64,000 nucleotides of DNA from QHXQ01 sp045807745 (GTDB lineage Bacteria; Acidobacteriota; Blastocatellia; Pyrinomonadales; Pyrinomonadaceae): assembly GCA_045807745.1 (NCBI GenBank), contig JBJMGT010000015.1:186001-250000 (forward strand), given 5' to 3'. The translations under genes were made by a program, and so were the position numbers. The stretch's first letter is position 1. Every line of letters starts with the position of its first letter. This document shows positions 6,796 to 15,553 of the stretch, one piece after another. The notes beneath the pieces are model-generated. The model was not told the DNA's origin, did not search any database, and saw nothing but the letters and a program-made list of their open reading frames with translations.

Positions 6796-9267
6796 TTAAC
6801 GGACAGCGAAAAATGTAACCTGCACGATGTGGACGAACATCAGCACCAACATCAGCGAGGTTGCGACGACGTGCGGCGCAAGCCAGAGCTTAAGTAGCTG
6901 GTGCAGATAGATGAGCGCGTCCACGCGCCGAATCGTGACGGTCGCCTCGACCGCCGCGATCAAGTAATGCTGCGCCGCCGGGTCTGTCAGCCGTTCGACC
7001 TCAGTGTGTAGTTCTTTGCGTGCTTCGGCTTCGAGCGCCGACAACTCTTCGCGGCGCAAAAATTGGCGGAGCAGATAGCTAAATGAAAGATAACGCTTGC
7101 GTACCTTGCGCCGGATGATCTCGCGCACTTCCTCACCGCACTTCTGACCGATCTCGGCCAGTTCTTCGCTTATCTCCTCGCGCCGCGCGCGCAGGTCTTC
7201 AATCAACAGCGGCTCGCCCTCGATGCTCGTCATAATGCGCGGCACGACGATGTAGCAGGCGACGCCGAACAGCCCGGAGACGATGACCAGATCGAACGCG
7301 ATCATCAGGAGCGACGTGAGCAAGCCGCCGGTGTGTGCGCCGCCGTGGAGCAGCAATAGTATGCCGGCGACGACGCCGAGATAGACGTGCGCCAGCAGCC
7401 AGTAGCGCAACGCACCGGCGCGACGGCGATAGACCTGTTTGCGTGCCGGATAAGCCATCACCACCGCGATCCCGCCCAAGCCGACGAGACCCGTGAGCCA
7501 ACGAATCGTCAGCCAAGTGTTGCCGATGCGCCCGTCGAGACCGTAACGTTTGAGACCTAAGATTGTCCCGGCCGTCAACGCAATCGTCAGCAGGATACCG
7601 AACGCGTGCCAGAGCCGCGCGGTCGTGTCCTTCTTGTGTATGTTGCGCCCGATGGCCTGCGTCTGACTGCGAAAGACGAGGCCGAGTTTCTGTTGCACCT
7701 CGGTGAAATACTCGCGCGGGTTAACGCGCACGAGCGCGCCAGTCGGACAGTTCTCCTGACAAGAGTAGGCGTGTGTGTCCGCGCCCGGAGGGTTGAGTGA
7801 TGTGCTGTTACAGAGGTTGCACTTGACGGCGACGTTGTTGTCAACCTCCGTGACGGGCGGCGGCGGGACGGGCGGCGCGATGTCGAACCAAATCCGCGCG
7901 CGCTGCCAGCGCGTGAGCGGTTCCGGCGGTGGCACTTTGCGCGGCACCATCGTGATCGCGTTATAGGGGCACTGCGTCGCGCAGTCGCTACAGCCGATGC
8001 AGGTCTTCGGGTCGATGTCGATCTGCCCGTTGCTGAAGCGGCCGATTGCGCCCGTCGGGCAGCCGGTCAGGCACTCAGGGTCTTGGCAGTGCATGCAGAC
8101 CGAGGGCGACAGAATGTGTTGTGTGGACGCACTGTTGGGCCGTACGGGGCGCTCGATGTGTATGCCGCGCCGCAGCAGGCGCGATTGCCCATGCATCTTG
8201 TGGCAGGCGAGCGAGCAGTTGCCGCAACGCACGCACAAATCCATGTCCATGACGAGCAGGTTCGTGCCGTCAACGAGGCCGGTGCTGATCTCTTTCTCCG
8301 TCGCGGCGACAGTGCGGGCATCAAGCGCGTCGGCGAGCTTAACGTCATCGTCGGCGATGGAGAACTCAGGGAAGCTGCGCATGACAGCTTCTTTGAGTTT
8401 CGGATTCGAGCGCAGGTGCGGGATCGAGATTTCGAGCACCTCTGTGCGCGCGAGGATCGTGGCGGTGTACTGCCACGTCTCGTCGCGCTCCACGCCTTCA
8501 AGTCCGAGACAGTTGCCCGCGCCGAGAAAGTCGCGTGAGATCGTCTCGTCCGCGCCCAGCCCCATATCAACCACGTTGCTGGTGAACGCCATGCCGCGAA
8601 TGCGGCGCACCCAACCGCCCTTGATAAAGGTGATACGGTCTATCGGCTGCCCCTCGCGATGCAGCACATGGTTCTTGCCATAGACCATGAAGCGGGCCGC
8701 GTCGCCGAGTTGGGCCAGCAGTTCGGTGCTGAACGCATTTGGCGCTGCCTGTCTGACCTCTTCGAGCGTGCGCCCCAGTCCATGCTTGCGATAGGTCACG
8801 TCGAGCTTGTGCCCGAAGGTCTCAAGTTTTCTGAGTAGCCGCAGCGCAGGGCGCGTGACCTCGAAGACGGTGGCCTTCTCGTTGGGCGGCACGACGACCG
8901 TGGCGTTGCGCGGCACGCCCGCGAGAATCGCCATCTCGCCAAAACTCTGACCGGGCGGAATCGAGCCGATCTTGTTCTGCTTGCCTGAAGCGTCTGAGAC
9001 GTATACGTCCAAGTTGCCAGCGACGGTGATATAGAAGGTGTTGCCGCCCCAGTCGCCCTGGCGTATGACCTCTTCGCCGGCCGTGTACTCGAATAGGCGC
9101 AGATACGGCCCGACCTTCTTGCCATTGTAGTTGCGCCCGTAGGCGATGACTTCGAGGTCAAGCTCGAATTTGAAGTGGCCGTCGTGTTTTTCGACCAACT
9201 CGGAGAGCAGGTCGAGTTGCTCGATAGCGTCAAGAATAGTCTTGTGCTTTGTGATCTCTTGCGGCAT
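6796..9267 (-). CDS. Cyclic-nucleotide-binding-like / polyferredoxin / cytochrome b-like membrane protein
   Basis: 823 residues. Two CRP-type cNMP-binding-like domains come first (about 55-150 and 180-300; PGQSFGEMAILAGVPRNATV is the phosphate-binding-cassette region of the first). A DmsB/HybA-like ferredoxin region (about 345-530) follows with the Cys groups CVRCGNCSLACH, CMHCQDPECLTGCP, CIGCSDCATQCP and CNLC...CQENCP, enough for up to four [4Fe-4S] clusters. The C-terminal part has about five or six transmembrane helices with His residues placed as in b-type cytochromes (LWHAFG, LLAHVY, LLLHGGAH, FVHIVQ), interrupted by a long helical loop (about 690-770). It is the first gene of the redox operon. 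It is probably a ligand-gated membrane electron carrier; the ligand and electron acceptor are unknown. Confidence 0.8.
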   Translation of the reverse strand: MPQEITKHKTILDAIEQLDLLSELVEKHDGHFKFELDLEVIAYGRNYNGKKVGPYLRLFEYTAGEEVIRQGDWGGNTFYITVAGNLDVYVSDASGKQNKIGSIPPGQSFGEMAILAGVPRNATVVVPPNEKATVFEVTRPALRLLRKLETFGHKLDVTYRKHGLGRTLEEVRQAAPNAFSTELLAQLGDAARFMVYGKNHVLHREGQPIDRITFIKGGWVRRIRGMAFTSNVVDMGLGADETISRDFLGAGNCLGLEGVERDETWQYTATILARTEVLEISIPHLRSNPKLKEAVMRSFPEFSIADDDVKLADALDARTVAATEKEISTGLVDGTNLLVMDMDLCVRCGNCSLACHKMHGQSRLLRRGIHIERPVRPNSASTQHILSPSVCMHCQDPECLTGCPTGAIGRFSNGQIDIDPKTCIGCSDCATQCPYNAITMVPRKVPPPEPLTRWQRARIWFDIAPPVPPPPVTEVDNNVAVKCNLCNSTSLNPPGADTHAYSCQENCPTGALVRVNPREYFTEVQQKLGLVFRSQTQAIGRNIHKKDTTARLWHAFGILLTIALTAGTILGLKRYGLDGRIGNTWLTIRWLTGLVGLGGIAVVMAYPARKQVYRRRAGALRYWLLAHVYLGVVAGILLLLHGGAHTGGLLTSLLMIAFDLVIVSGLFGVACYIVVPRIMTSIEGEPLLIEDLRARREEISEELAEIGQKCGEEVREIIRRKVRKRYLSFSYLLRQFLRREELSALEAEARKELHTEVERLTDPAAQHYLIAAVEATVTIRRVDALIYLHQLLKLWLAPHVVATSLMLVLMFVHIVQVTFFAVR

Positions 9268-9370
9268 AGCTTGTCAACCGGTTGTTTTAAGAGCCGGGTC
9301 GCCGGGCGCGACACCGAGAACCTTGGGCTGTGCTGAATAGAACGCGGTAAGTCTGAATTGAACGCGGCGC

Positions 9371-9398
9371 ATTATAGCACCGGCCGCACGTTTGTCAG
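9371..9398 (-). promoter_or_regulatory. Sigma-70 promoter of the redox operon
   Basis: Minus strand: CTGACA (9398-9393), 16-base spacer, TATAAT (9376-9371). Transcription would start near 9364, about 97 bases before the first gene. The rest of the 9268-9567 spacer holds the divergent promoter candidate and nothing else recognised. Confidence 0.65.
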
Positions 9399-9495
9399 CA
9401 AGAACTTAATGTGTCGGGGGCGTCTGTCAGCATAAACTTTTGGAACGTGGCGACGGCGGGCGCGTGCAAGCTCAACGGGAGACACAGCCGGCGTG

Positions 9496-9501
9496 TATAA
9501 T
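9496..9501 (+). promoter_or_regulatory. Candidate -10 element for the ECF sigma gene at 9586
   Basis: A consensus TATAAT lies about 85 bases upstream of the start codon. The -35 is weak (TCAACG at 9472 with an 18-base spacer), so an activator or another sigma factor may be needed. Confidence 0.35.
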
Positions 9502-9585
9502 TGCGCCGGCACTGCTCGGAGAGACGGGAGCGCGGGCCTCCTACCCGCGCTCCCCAACTGAAGTTGCTTGAGCCTGCCTGGCCTG

Positions 9586-10230
9586 ATGAGTGCGCTGACA
9601 ACAGTTGAGGGGCTGGGGCTGACCGGCGTGGCGCGTAGCGCGGCGGTGGTGGACGTGTCTTCGGATCACGGGCTACTCGAAGCCGCCCGCACGGGCGACG
9701 AGGCGGCGTTCGCCGAGCTGGTGCGCCGCTATCGTAACCAGATCACGAACTACGTCTATCGCATGACGAACGATTACGAGCTGGCGGTCGATCTGGCGCA
9801 AGAGACTTTCCTGCGCGTCTACCGCGCGGCCGACCGCTACCAGACCAGCTACGCCTTCTCGACCTACATCTATCGCATTGCCACGAATCTCGCCATCAGC
9901 GAATTGCGCCGCCGCAAACGCCGCCGTCTGGTCTCGCTGACCGGCTTCTTTCAAGAGCGCGAGCAGGGCGGCGAGCCAGCCGAACTCGACCCGGCGGACG
10001 TGCGCCCTTTGCAGGACGTGACGCTCGTGAGCGAAGAGCGACGCGCGGCCGTGGGGCGGGCGATTGCCACGCTGCCGGATAAATACCGCGCCCCGCTCGT
10101 GCTGCGCGACATAGAGGAGCGCAGCTACGAAGAGATCGCGGGGATATTGGAATTGAGCGAGGGCACGGTCAAGTCGCGCATCAGCCGCGCTCGCTCTTTC
10201 TTGCGCGACAAATTGCAGGGATATCTGTGA
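9586..10230 (+). CDS. ECF-type RNA polymerase sigma factor (RpoE-like)
   Basis: About 214 residues with sigma region 2 (about 35-105; QETFLRVYRAADRYQ and the IYRIATNLAISELRRRKRR recognition part) and region 4 (about 155-205; LPDKYRAPLVLRDIEERSYE, then a helix-turn-helix ending SRARSFLRDKL). ATG at 9586 is chosen. TTG at 9568 in the same frame is possible; neither has a clear SD. The next gene, a zinc-type anti-sigma factor, starts 10 bases after the stop, and an HtrA-like PDZ protein follows. This resembles the RpoE-RseA-MucD envelope-stress layout. Confidence 0.9.
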   Translation: MSALTTVEGLGLTGVARSAAVVDVSSDHGLLEAARTGDEAAFAELVRRYRNQITNYVYRMTNDYELAVDLAQETFLRVYRAADRYQTSYAFSTYIYRIATNLAISELRRRKRRRLVSLTGFFQEREQGGEPAELDPADVRPLQDVTLVSEERRAAVGRAIATLPDKYRAPLVLRDIEERSYEEIAGILELSEGTVKSRISRARSFLRDKLQGYL

Positions 10231-10240
10231 GGTGTTTGAG

Positions 10241-11059
10241 ATGTTGACCTGTCAACAGTGTCGGATGGAGATCGACGCGGCCGCGCGGCCCGAAATGTTA
10301 ACCGCGCGGGCCGGTGCGCACGTATCCGCGTGTGCCACGTGCCGCACGTTTCAGACGGAGCGACGGGCTTTGCGCAAACTCATCGGCGAGCTTGAGCCGG
10401 TCGGCGCGCCGCCCGATTTCGAGTTTCGGCTCAACGCGCGCATGGCGGCCCGGCCGCCGGCCGTTGGGCCTTACAATTTTTCGCTCTTCACCCCGCGCGT
10501 TGTCGGATTGGCCATCACCGCGAGCCTCGTGTGCGTCTTTGCCCTGACGCTCGGTTGGCACGCGCGCCAACCTACGCTCGGCAGTGATACCGGCGCGCCG
10601 CAGACCGCAGTGCAAGTTTCGCCGCCTGTTAATTCACCTGTAGGAAGTGACCCAGCGCAGAAAGCCGTAGCGCCTGTATTAGCCGCCGTCGAGAGTACGA
10701 CCACTACGACCGTCGCTGCATCGCGCAAAAAGCTGCAAAGGCATCTGCCGACGGCTGGGCGCGATGTAGTCGCGCAAAGCAATGTAGGTCAGTCGCTTCG
10801 TCCTAAGTCTGAAGTCTATGATCTGGCCTTGCATGGCACGCCGATCGTAACGGCGAAGCTGAATGACAATGCAGCAGCTTCATTGCCACCCATCCCCGTG
10901 CCTGTGTCGGCTTCAGTCAAACCGCTCCAACTTCAGGTTAAAGATATGCAGGGCGAGACGCGCACGATCTCTGTCGAGGCCGTCGCGTTCGGGTCGCGCG
11001 ACCTGCGCTACGGGCGTAGTCAGCCGGCGAAGACGACCAACGATCAAGGCGTTTGGTAA
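10241..11059 (+). CDS. Zinc-finger anti-sigma factor, membrane-bound
   Basis: 272 residues from ATG at 10241, chosen for the SD GAGGTG at 10229-10234; a GTG at 10232 is in frame but inside this SD. The N-terminus has Cys and His residues of a zf-HC2-type anti-sigma domain (CQQC at 4-7; HVSACATC at about 27-34). One transmembrane helix lies near 88-108, followed by a Thr/Ala/Pro-rich extracytoplasmic part. It should hold the upstream ECF factor inactive at the membrane. The extracytoplasmic half has no recognised domain. Confidence 0.82.
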   Translation: MLTCQQCRMEIDAAARPEMLTARAGAHVSACATCRTFQTERRALRKLIGELEPVGAPPDFEFRLNARMAARPPAVGPYNFSLFTPRVVGLAITASLVCVFALTLGWHARQPTLGSDTGAPQTAVQVSPPVNSPVGSDPAQKAVAPVLAAVESTTTTTVAASRKKLQRHLPTAGRDVVAQSNVGQSLRPKSEVYDLALHGTPIVTAKLNDNAAASLPPIPVPVSASVKPLQLQVKDMQGETRTISVEAVAFGSRDLRYGRSQPAKTTNDQGVW

Positions 11060-11077
11060 TTACGTGACGGCGTGTAA

Positions 11078-13033
11078 ATGATAAAACGTTTTTCCAAATC
11101 GTGGGCACGGCAGATGAACACACGACGCTCTGTGTGCGCCCTGTTATTCTGCGTGCTTATGCCTCTGGCCGGTCTGCACGCGCAACAGGTGAGCACGTCC
11201 GCGCCGCGAAGACCCGGCCCGCCCACGGCCCGCCCGACTAAATTGCAATTGCCAAAGGCGACCGTGGCCGGGCTGCCGGTCATCGCAGTCGTCCACCGAT
11301 TGAGCGGCTGGCAGTTGCGCGCGCTCTTACCACATTCGGCCGCGCCATTCGCGACGACGTTCGACGACAGTTTCATCCGCACGAATATCGTCGCCGGTTA
11401 TGTGTTACCCGATGGGCGCTCGGTCGTCGCGCGCTTGCCGCGTGATGAAGCCGAGATGCTCGATTTCGCCGCGCAGTTTCGCACCGACGGGCTACAGGCA
11501 AGCACGGAGCAACCGACGTTAACCTTCGTGCGCAACGACGGCAGCGAACTTAAGGCCCGCTTCGTCGGTCTCGATGCGAGCACGGGTCTGTCGCTACTCG
11601 AAGCAGAGCAGCCGCTTGCGCCGCCCGCACAGGAGGGCGCACCCGCCGCGCCGCCGGCCATCGGCCAACACGTGCGCGTCATCGCGCCGCTGCCCGCCGT
11701 CGCCGCTGACACAACGCCAGCGGCCCCGGCCGCGACACAAGCCACAACCGTTGCCCCGCCCGATACAGCGCCGGCCGGCGAGACGGGCATGATCTACATG
11801 AGCATGAGTGAGGCGGCAGGTCAACTCACGCAGATTAAACGTTCGCCGACGGGCAAGCCCGTCGAGTTTACCATCGAGGTCGAGCAGAGTTCGCCGGATT
11901 GGGGTGGTGGTGTTGCGTTCGCTACAACGGGCGAGCTTGTCGGTATTGTCAACGAGAGCGCAGCGCGGGCGACGCGTCTGGTCTCAGCGGAATCTGTGCG
12001 GGCGGCGGCGGCGCGTGTACTCGCCCGCCGCGCCAGCGTCCCGCAGCCGTGGTTGGGCGCGCGCGGCGATGCGGTGGCCCTGACGCCGCTCAATCTATTC
12101 GTGGCGCGCGGCTGGCCCGAGCTTGAAGCGCGCGCGATGGTCAACCGGCATCAGGGGGTGCTGCTCACGGATGTCGCGCCGGGTACGCCGGCCGCAGTCG
12201 CGGGCTTGCGCTCCGGCGATATCGTCGCGCGGATCAGCCAGCACGAAGTCCGCAGCGTCGAAGATATGTCGCTGCTCTTGCAGGAACTGGGCAGCAACTC
12301 TGTGGCGCGCTTCACGGTGCTGCGCGCCGCCGGCCCGCCGCTCGATCTCTCCGTGCGTTTAAGTGAAGCACAGAACCCCGCGTTGGAGACGGCACAGGCC
12401 GAAGCGCGCGCCGCCGAAGCCGAGATTAAATTGGCCGAGAGCGAGGCCCGTCTGGCCGCAGCCGAGACGCGGCTCGCGGAGATCGAGACACGAACGGCAC
12501 AGGTTGAAGTGCGCACGTGCGAAGCTGAACTACGAGTCGCCGCGACGGACGCGCTCAAGGCCACAGCGCAAAAGCGTCTGCGCGAAGCGCAAGAGCACAT
12601 GCTGTCTTTACAGACGCGCATGGCGCAAGCGCAAGAGCGCGCCAAAGCTGCCCAACTGCACACGGTTGACGCACAACTGCGTCTCCACGCCGCCGAGGTA
12701 CGCATGAAGCGGGCGAGCGACGAACACTTCGGCATGCCCGTGATGTGGTTGCTGCCTTACGGTGTCAGAGCCGTCAGCCTGTGGCCGCCGGGCGCGGCCC
12801 CTGTGAGCGGGCGCGCGGGTCTGCTGGTCGTTTCGATCAAGCCGGAGAGCAGGGCGGCGCAGGCAGGCTTGCGCCTCGGCGACATCATCGAGACGATCAA
12901 CGGGCGACGGGCGCACGAACTTGGCGACTTGACGGAAGAGTCGCCCGCCGAGGCCGACTTCGTCAACCTGCTCGGCATACAGCGCGACGGGCAGAGCCTC
13001 ACGCTCAAGCTAACGCGCCCGCCGGAGAAGTAA
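11078..13033 (+). CDS. HtrA-like PDZ protein lacking the catalytic serine
   Basis: 651 residues with a signal peptide (ending about LHAQQ). A degenerate trypsin-like domain (about 60-325) is followed by PDZ1 (about 345-430), a long Ala/Glu/Arg-rich coiled coil (about 435-560) with recurrent EARxAxAExxLAE-like units, and PDZ2 (about 575-648). Where active HtrA proteases have GNSGG, this protein has SPDWGGGVAF, so the nucleophile appears lost. It follows an ECF/anti-sigma pair by 18 bases. It is likely a periplasmic adaptor or chaperone in envelope stress rather than a protease. A start at the downstream ATG (11114) would also leave a signal peptide. Confidence 0.75.
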   Translation: MIKRFSKSWARQMNTRRSVCALLFCVLMPLAGLHAQQVSTSAPRRPGPPTARPTKLQLPKATVAGLPVIAVVHRLSGWQLRALLPHSAAPFATTFDDSFIRTNIVAGYVLPDGRSVVARLPRDEAEMLDFAAQFRTDGLQASTEQPTLTFVRNDGSELKARFVGLDASTGLSLLEAEQPLAPPAQEGAPAAPPAIGQHVRVIAPLPAVAADTTPAAPAATQATTVAPPDTAPAGETGMIYMSMSEAAGQLTQIKRSPTGKPVEFTIEVEQSSPDWGGGVAFATTGELVGIVNESAARATRLVSAESVRAAAARVLARRASVPQPWLGARGDAVALTPLNLFVARGWPELEARAMVNRHQGVLLTDVAPGTPAAVAGLRSGDIVARISQHEVRSVEDMSLLLQELGSNSVARFTVLRAAGPPLDLSVRLSEAQNPALETAQAEARAAEAEIKLAESEARLAAAETRLAEIETRTAQVEVRTCEAELRVAATDALKATAQKRLREAQEHMLSLQTRMAQAQERAKAAQLHTVDAQLRLHAAEVRMKRASDEHFGMPVMWLLPYGVRAVSLWPPGAAPVSGRAGLLVVSIKPESRAAQAGLRLGDIIETINGRRAHELGDLTEESPAEADFVNLLGIQRDGQSLTLKLTRPPEK

Positions 13034-13245
13034 AGCAAGACTGCAATAATCAATAACAATAGGTAATCGAAGCGCTGGCGTCGCACTCACGCCGTTAACT
13101 GTCTTCACAGTTTATCTCTTTCCGTTGTTGCCGTTATCGCCTCCCATTCCTGAGCAGTCCGACTTGTGCTAAGCTAACCGGCGTTCAAATCGCTCGTGTC
13201 ATTAAAAATCATCCAGCGCGTTAGGCAGTGAAGGGTCGGACTCTC

Positions 13246-14601
13246 ATGCTGCACGAAGCCGTCGCCTATTATCATCAACTGCTAGAAGATCAAGCACTGG
13301 CCGAAGCCTCGCGCGTGATGCTCGACGAGGGCTTCGAGCAAGCCAAGCTGATCTTTGGCGGTCGTCGTCTGTGTCCCTACCTGCGCCCGCATTTCGTCGC
13401 GGAGCAGGATTACGCTCGCGTGCGGCGCGTGTGCGAAACCGTCTGGGGCGCGATCCAGCAGGTGAAAGATGCTGCGGTTGAAGACCCGGCCCTGTTTGAC
13501 GAGTTGGGACTGACAGACATTGAGCGCGAACTTGTTAGCATCGATCCCGGCTATCGCGAAGTCTCGCCCACCGCGCGGCTCGACTCGTTTTTGACGGACG
13601 ATGCTTACAGCTTTGTCGAGTTGAACGGCGAGAGTCCTGCTGGGATAGCTTATGCGGACGCCGCCTTTGAAATCTTCTCGGCGCTGCCGGTCATGCAGCG
13701 CTTCGCCGAACGCTACGAAGTGCGCCCGCAGTTCGGTCGGCACCTGCTGCTCGAAGTGCTGCTGCGCGCCTATCAAGAGTTTCTCGGACACAAACCGGAA
13801 CGCGCGCCGCACATCGCCATCGTCGATCTTAAGGGCTTGCCGACGCAGAAAGAGTTTGAGCTGTTCCGCGAATACTTCGAGCGCGAGGGCTATCCGGCGC
13901 AGGTGTGTGCGCCCGACGAGCTTGAGTTTGCGGATGGGCATTTGCGCGCCGGCGATTTTGAGATCGACATCGTTTACAAGCGCCTGCTCGTCAACGAGTA
14001 CTTGCCGATCATGCAGGAACAGCCAGCGTTGTTGGACGCGTACCGCGCCCGCGCGATCTGCATGGTCAACAGCTTCCGTTCCAAGTTGATCCACAAGAAG
14101 GCGCTCTTCGCCGTGCTGACGGACGAGCGCCATGCGCATCTGTTTAGTGATGAGGAGCGCGCGGCCATACGCGCACATGTACCGTGGACGCGCAAAGTAC
14201 GCGCCGAGCAGACGGAGCACTACGGCGAGCAGATCGATCTGTTGGAGTTCGCGACGAATAACCGCAATCGTTTGGTGTTGAAGCCTAACGATGATTACGG
14301 CGGGCATGGCATCTACATCGGTTGGAACACGGATGAGATCGCATGGAACGAGGCGTTGCGCCACGCGCTCGCCAATGGTGATTATTTGTTACAGGAGCGC
14401 GTGTCGACCGCCCGCGAAATGTTTCCGGCGCTCAAAGATGACGGCTCGTTCGCGTTTGAGGAGCAGTTGGTCGATCTCGATCCGTTATTGTTCTACGGCA
14501 AGGTCGGTTCGGCCTTTACACGTCTGTCGGCCACTGAACTCGCTAACGTAACGGCCGGTGGCGGCATGGTGCCCACGTTCATCATAAACAAAAAGAGTTG
14601 A
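13246..14601 (+). CDS. Circularly permuted ATP-grasp-type ligase
   Basis: About 451 residues. The pattern resembles circularly permuted ATP-grasp proteins (DUF404/407-like, glutathionylspermidine-synthase fold). SFVELNGESPAGIAYADA (about 125) and the C-terminal RLVLKPNDDYGGHGIYIG (about 345) carry the Asn/Glu and Lys residues expected for ATP/Mg binding. ATG at 13246 is preceded by AAGGG at 13231-13235; a GTG at 13228 is an alternative. It leads an apparent operon ending in a YbdK-type glutamate-cysteine ligase homologue. The two together suggest synthesis of a small peptide or amino-acid conjugate. Substrate not known. Confidence 0.72.
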   Translation: MLHEAVAYYHQLLEDQALAEASRVMLDEGFEQAKLIFGGRRLCPYLRPHFVAEQDYARVRRVCETVWGAIQQVKDAAVEDPALFDELGLTDIERELVSIDPGYREVSPTARLDSFLTDDAYSFVELNGESPAGIAYADAAFEIFSALPVMQRFAERYEVRPQFGRHLLLEVLLRAYQEFLGHKPERAPHIAIVDLKGLPTQKEFELFREYFEREGYPAQVCAPDELEFADGHLRAGDFEIDIVYKRLLVNEYLPIMQEQPALLDAYRARAICMVNSFRSKLIHKKALFAVLTDERHAHLFSDEERAAIRAHVPWTRKVRAEQTEHYGEQIDLLEFATNNRNRLVLKPNDDYGGHGIYIGWNTDEIAWNEALRHALANGDYLLQERVSTAREMFPALKDDGSFAFEEQLVDLDPLLFYGKVGSAFTRLSATELANVTAGGGMVPTFIINKKS

Positions 14602-14649
14602 GCTAAGCGCCGCGCGCCGTTGGTTACTTTTAACTCGGAGAGTGCGCCC

Positions 14650-14988
14650 ATGAGCAAAGACCCTGAAGTCGATGAATTGGCGTTTGCGGAGCGCCGGCAG
14701 CACGATCGCTCGCGCCTGATCGTGGACGTGTTCTTTAACGGCGCGGACATAACCGGCGTGGCAAGTTCGAAAGACATCAGTCCGGGCGGGCTGTACATGA
14801 ACACGCGGACGGAGTTGCCCGAAGGCGGCTTGCTGACCGTGCGCATCCCGTTTGCTGAAGGCGATGTGGTGGTCAACGCCGAAGTGGTCTATAGCAATCC
14901 GGGGCGCGGTGTCGGCGTGCGCTTTCAAGGGCTGGCGGAAAAAGATCGCGCCTTGATGGAACGCGCGCTCGCGCGGAGCGATGGATGA
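14650..14988 (+). CDS. PilZ-domain protein (probable c-di-GMP receptor)
   Basis: 112 residues, essentially one PilZ domain. Both c-di-GMP-binding motifs are visible: the Arg-rich RRQHDRSR near 18-25 and DISPGG near 46-51. ATG at 14650 is chosen because GGAGAG precedes it at the right distance; an upstream GTG would add ten unlikely residues. The TGA overlaps the ATG of the next gene (ATGA), so the two are co-translated. Its place between a ligase and a glutamate-cysteine ligase homologue suggests c-di-GMP input to that pathway, by inference. Confidence 0.85.
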   Translation: MSKDPEVDELAFAERRQHDRSRLIVDVFFNGADITGVASSKDISPGGLYMNTRTELPEGGLLTVRIPFAEGDVVVNAEVVYSNPGRGVGVRFQGLAEKDRALMERALARSDG

Positions 14989-15527
14989 CGACTGAAGTTG
15001 CGGCGGACAAATTGAGTTGGCACAGTCTTCCGCCTGATTTGCGAACCGCGCTCGCGGGCCGGCTCGCCGGTCTCTGGGGCGCGCCGACGGACGAAGCCTC
15101 GTTCGATAGTCTCGCCGTAGACAAGCAACAAGCGTTGCTACTCCTCTTGCGGCGCATGCTGCAACTGGATTTATGGTTGGTGGTGCGCAAGGTAACGAAC
15201 ATCTATGGCGAGGGCGGCGTCGGGATGGCCTTTGACGCATGGCCTGTGGTCGTTGCCACGCTTACGCGCCGTCGAGACTTTACCCGCCGCTTCGCCAACC
15301 ATCGCAACACGACCGGCGGTTTCTACGAACGCGGGCGCGGCACAGGTGTGTTACATTTTCTGTACGTGGACAAGCCGGGTGAGGCGCGCGCGTGGCAGGT
15401 GCATTTCGATCTCTACAGTCCTGTCTATTCGCCCCTGAGCGTGCTGCGCCATCTCCGGCACGAGTTTATCGCTAAGTACACGCCCGACTGGCGCGCCATC
15501 ACAACTGCTTTGCGCGACACGGCCTAA
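14985..15527 (+). CDS. Conserved-looking protein of unknown function
   Basis: 180 residues, soluble, no signal peptide. It has a mixed alpha/beta look with a Leu-rich helix (about 45-70), then segments with aromatic residues and the string GGFYERGRGTGVLHFLYVD. It overlaps the PilZ stop by four bases and precedes the GCS2 gene by 26 bases, so it is part of the operon. No family recognised. Confidence 0.75.
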   Translation: MTTEVAADKLSWHSLPPDLRTALAGRLAGLWGAPTDEASFDSLAVDKQQALLLLLRRMLQLDLWLVVRKVTNIYGEGGVGMAFDAWPVVVATLTRRRDFTRRFANHRNTTGGFYERGRGTGVLHFLYVDKPGEARAWQVHFDLYSPVYSPLSVLRHLRHEFIAKYTPDWRAITTALRDTA

Positions 15528-15553
15528 ATTTTTCAGGCGCAGGTGAGAGAGTC

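Noticed and set aside
13220..13226. GTTAGGC box just before the ATP-grasp gene, as in an attC R' site.
   Set aside because: No paired arm or R'' box upstream; a single 7-mer occurs by chance.
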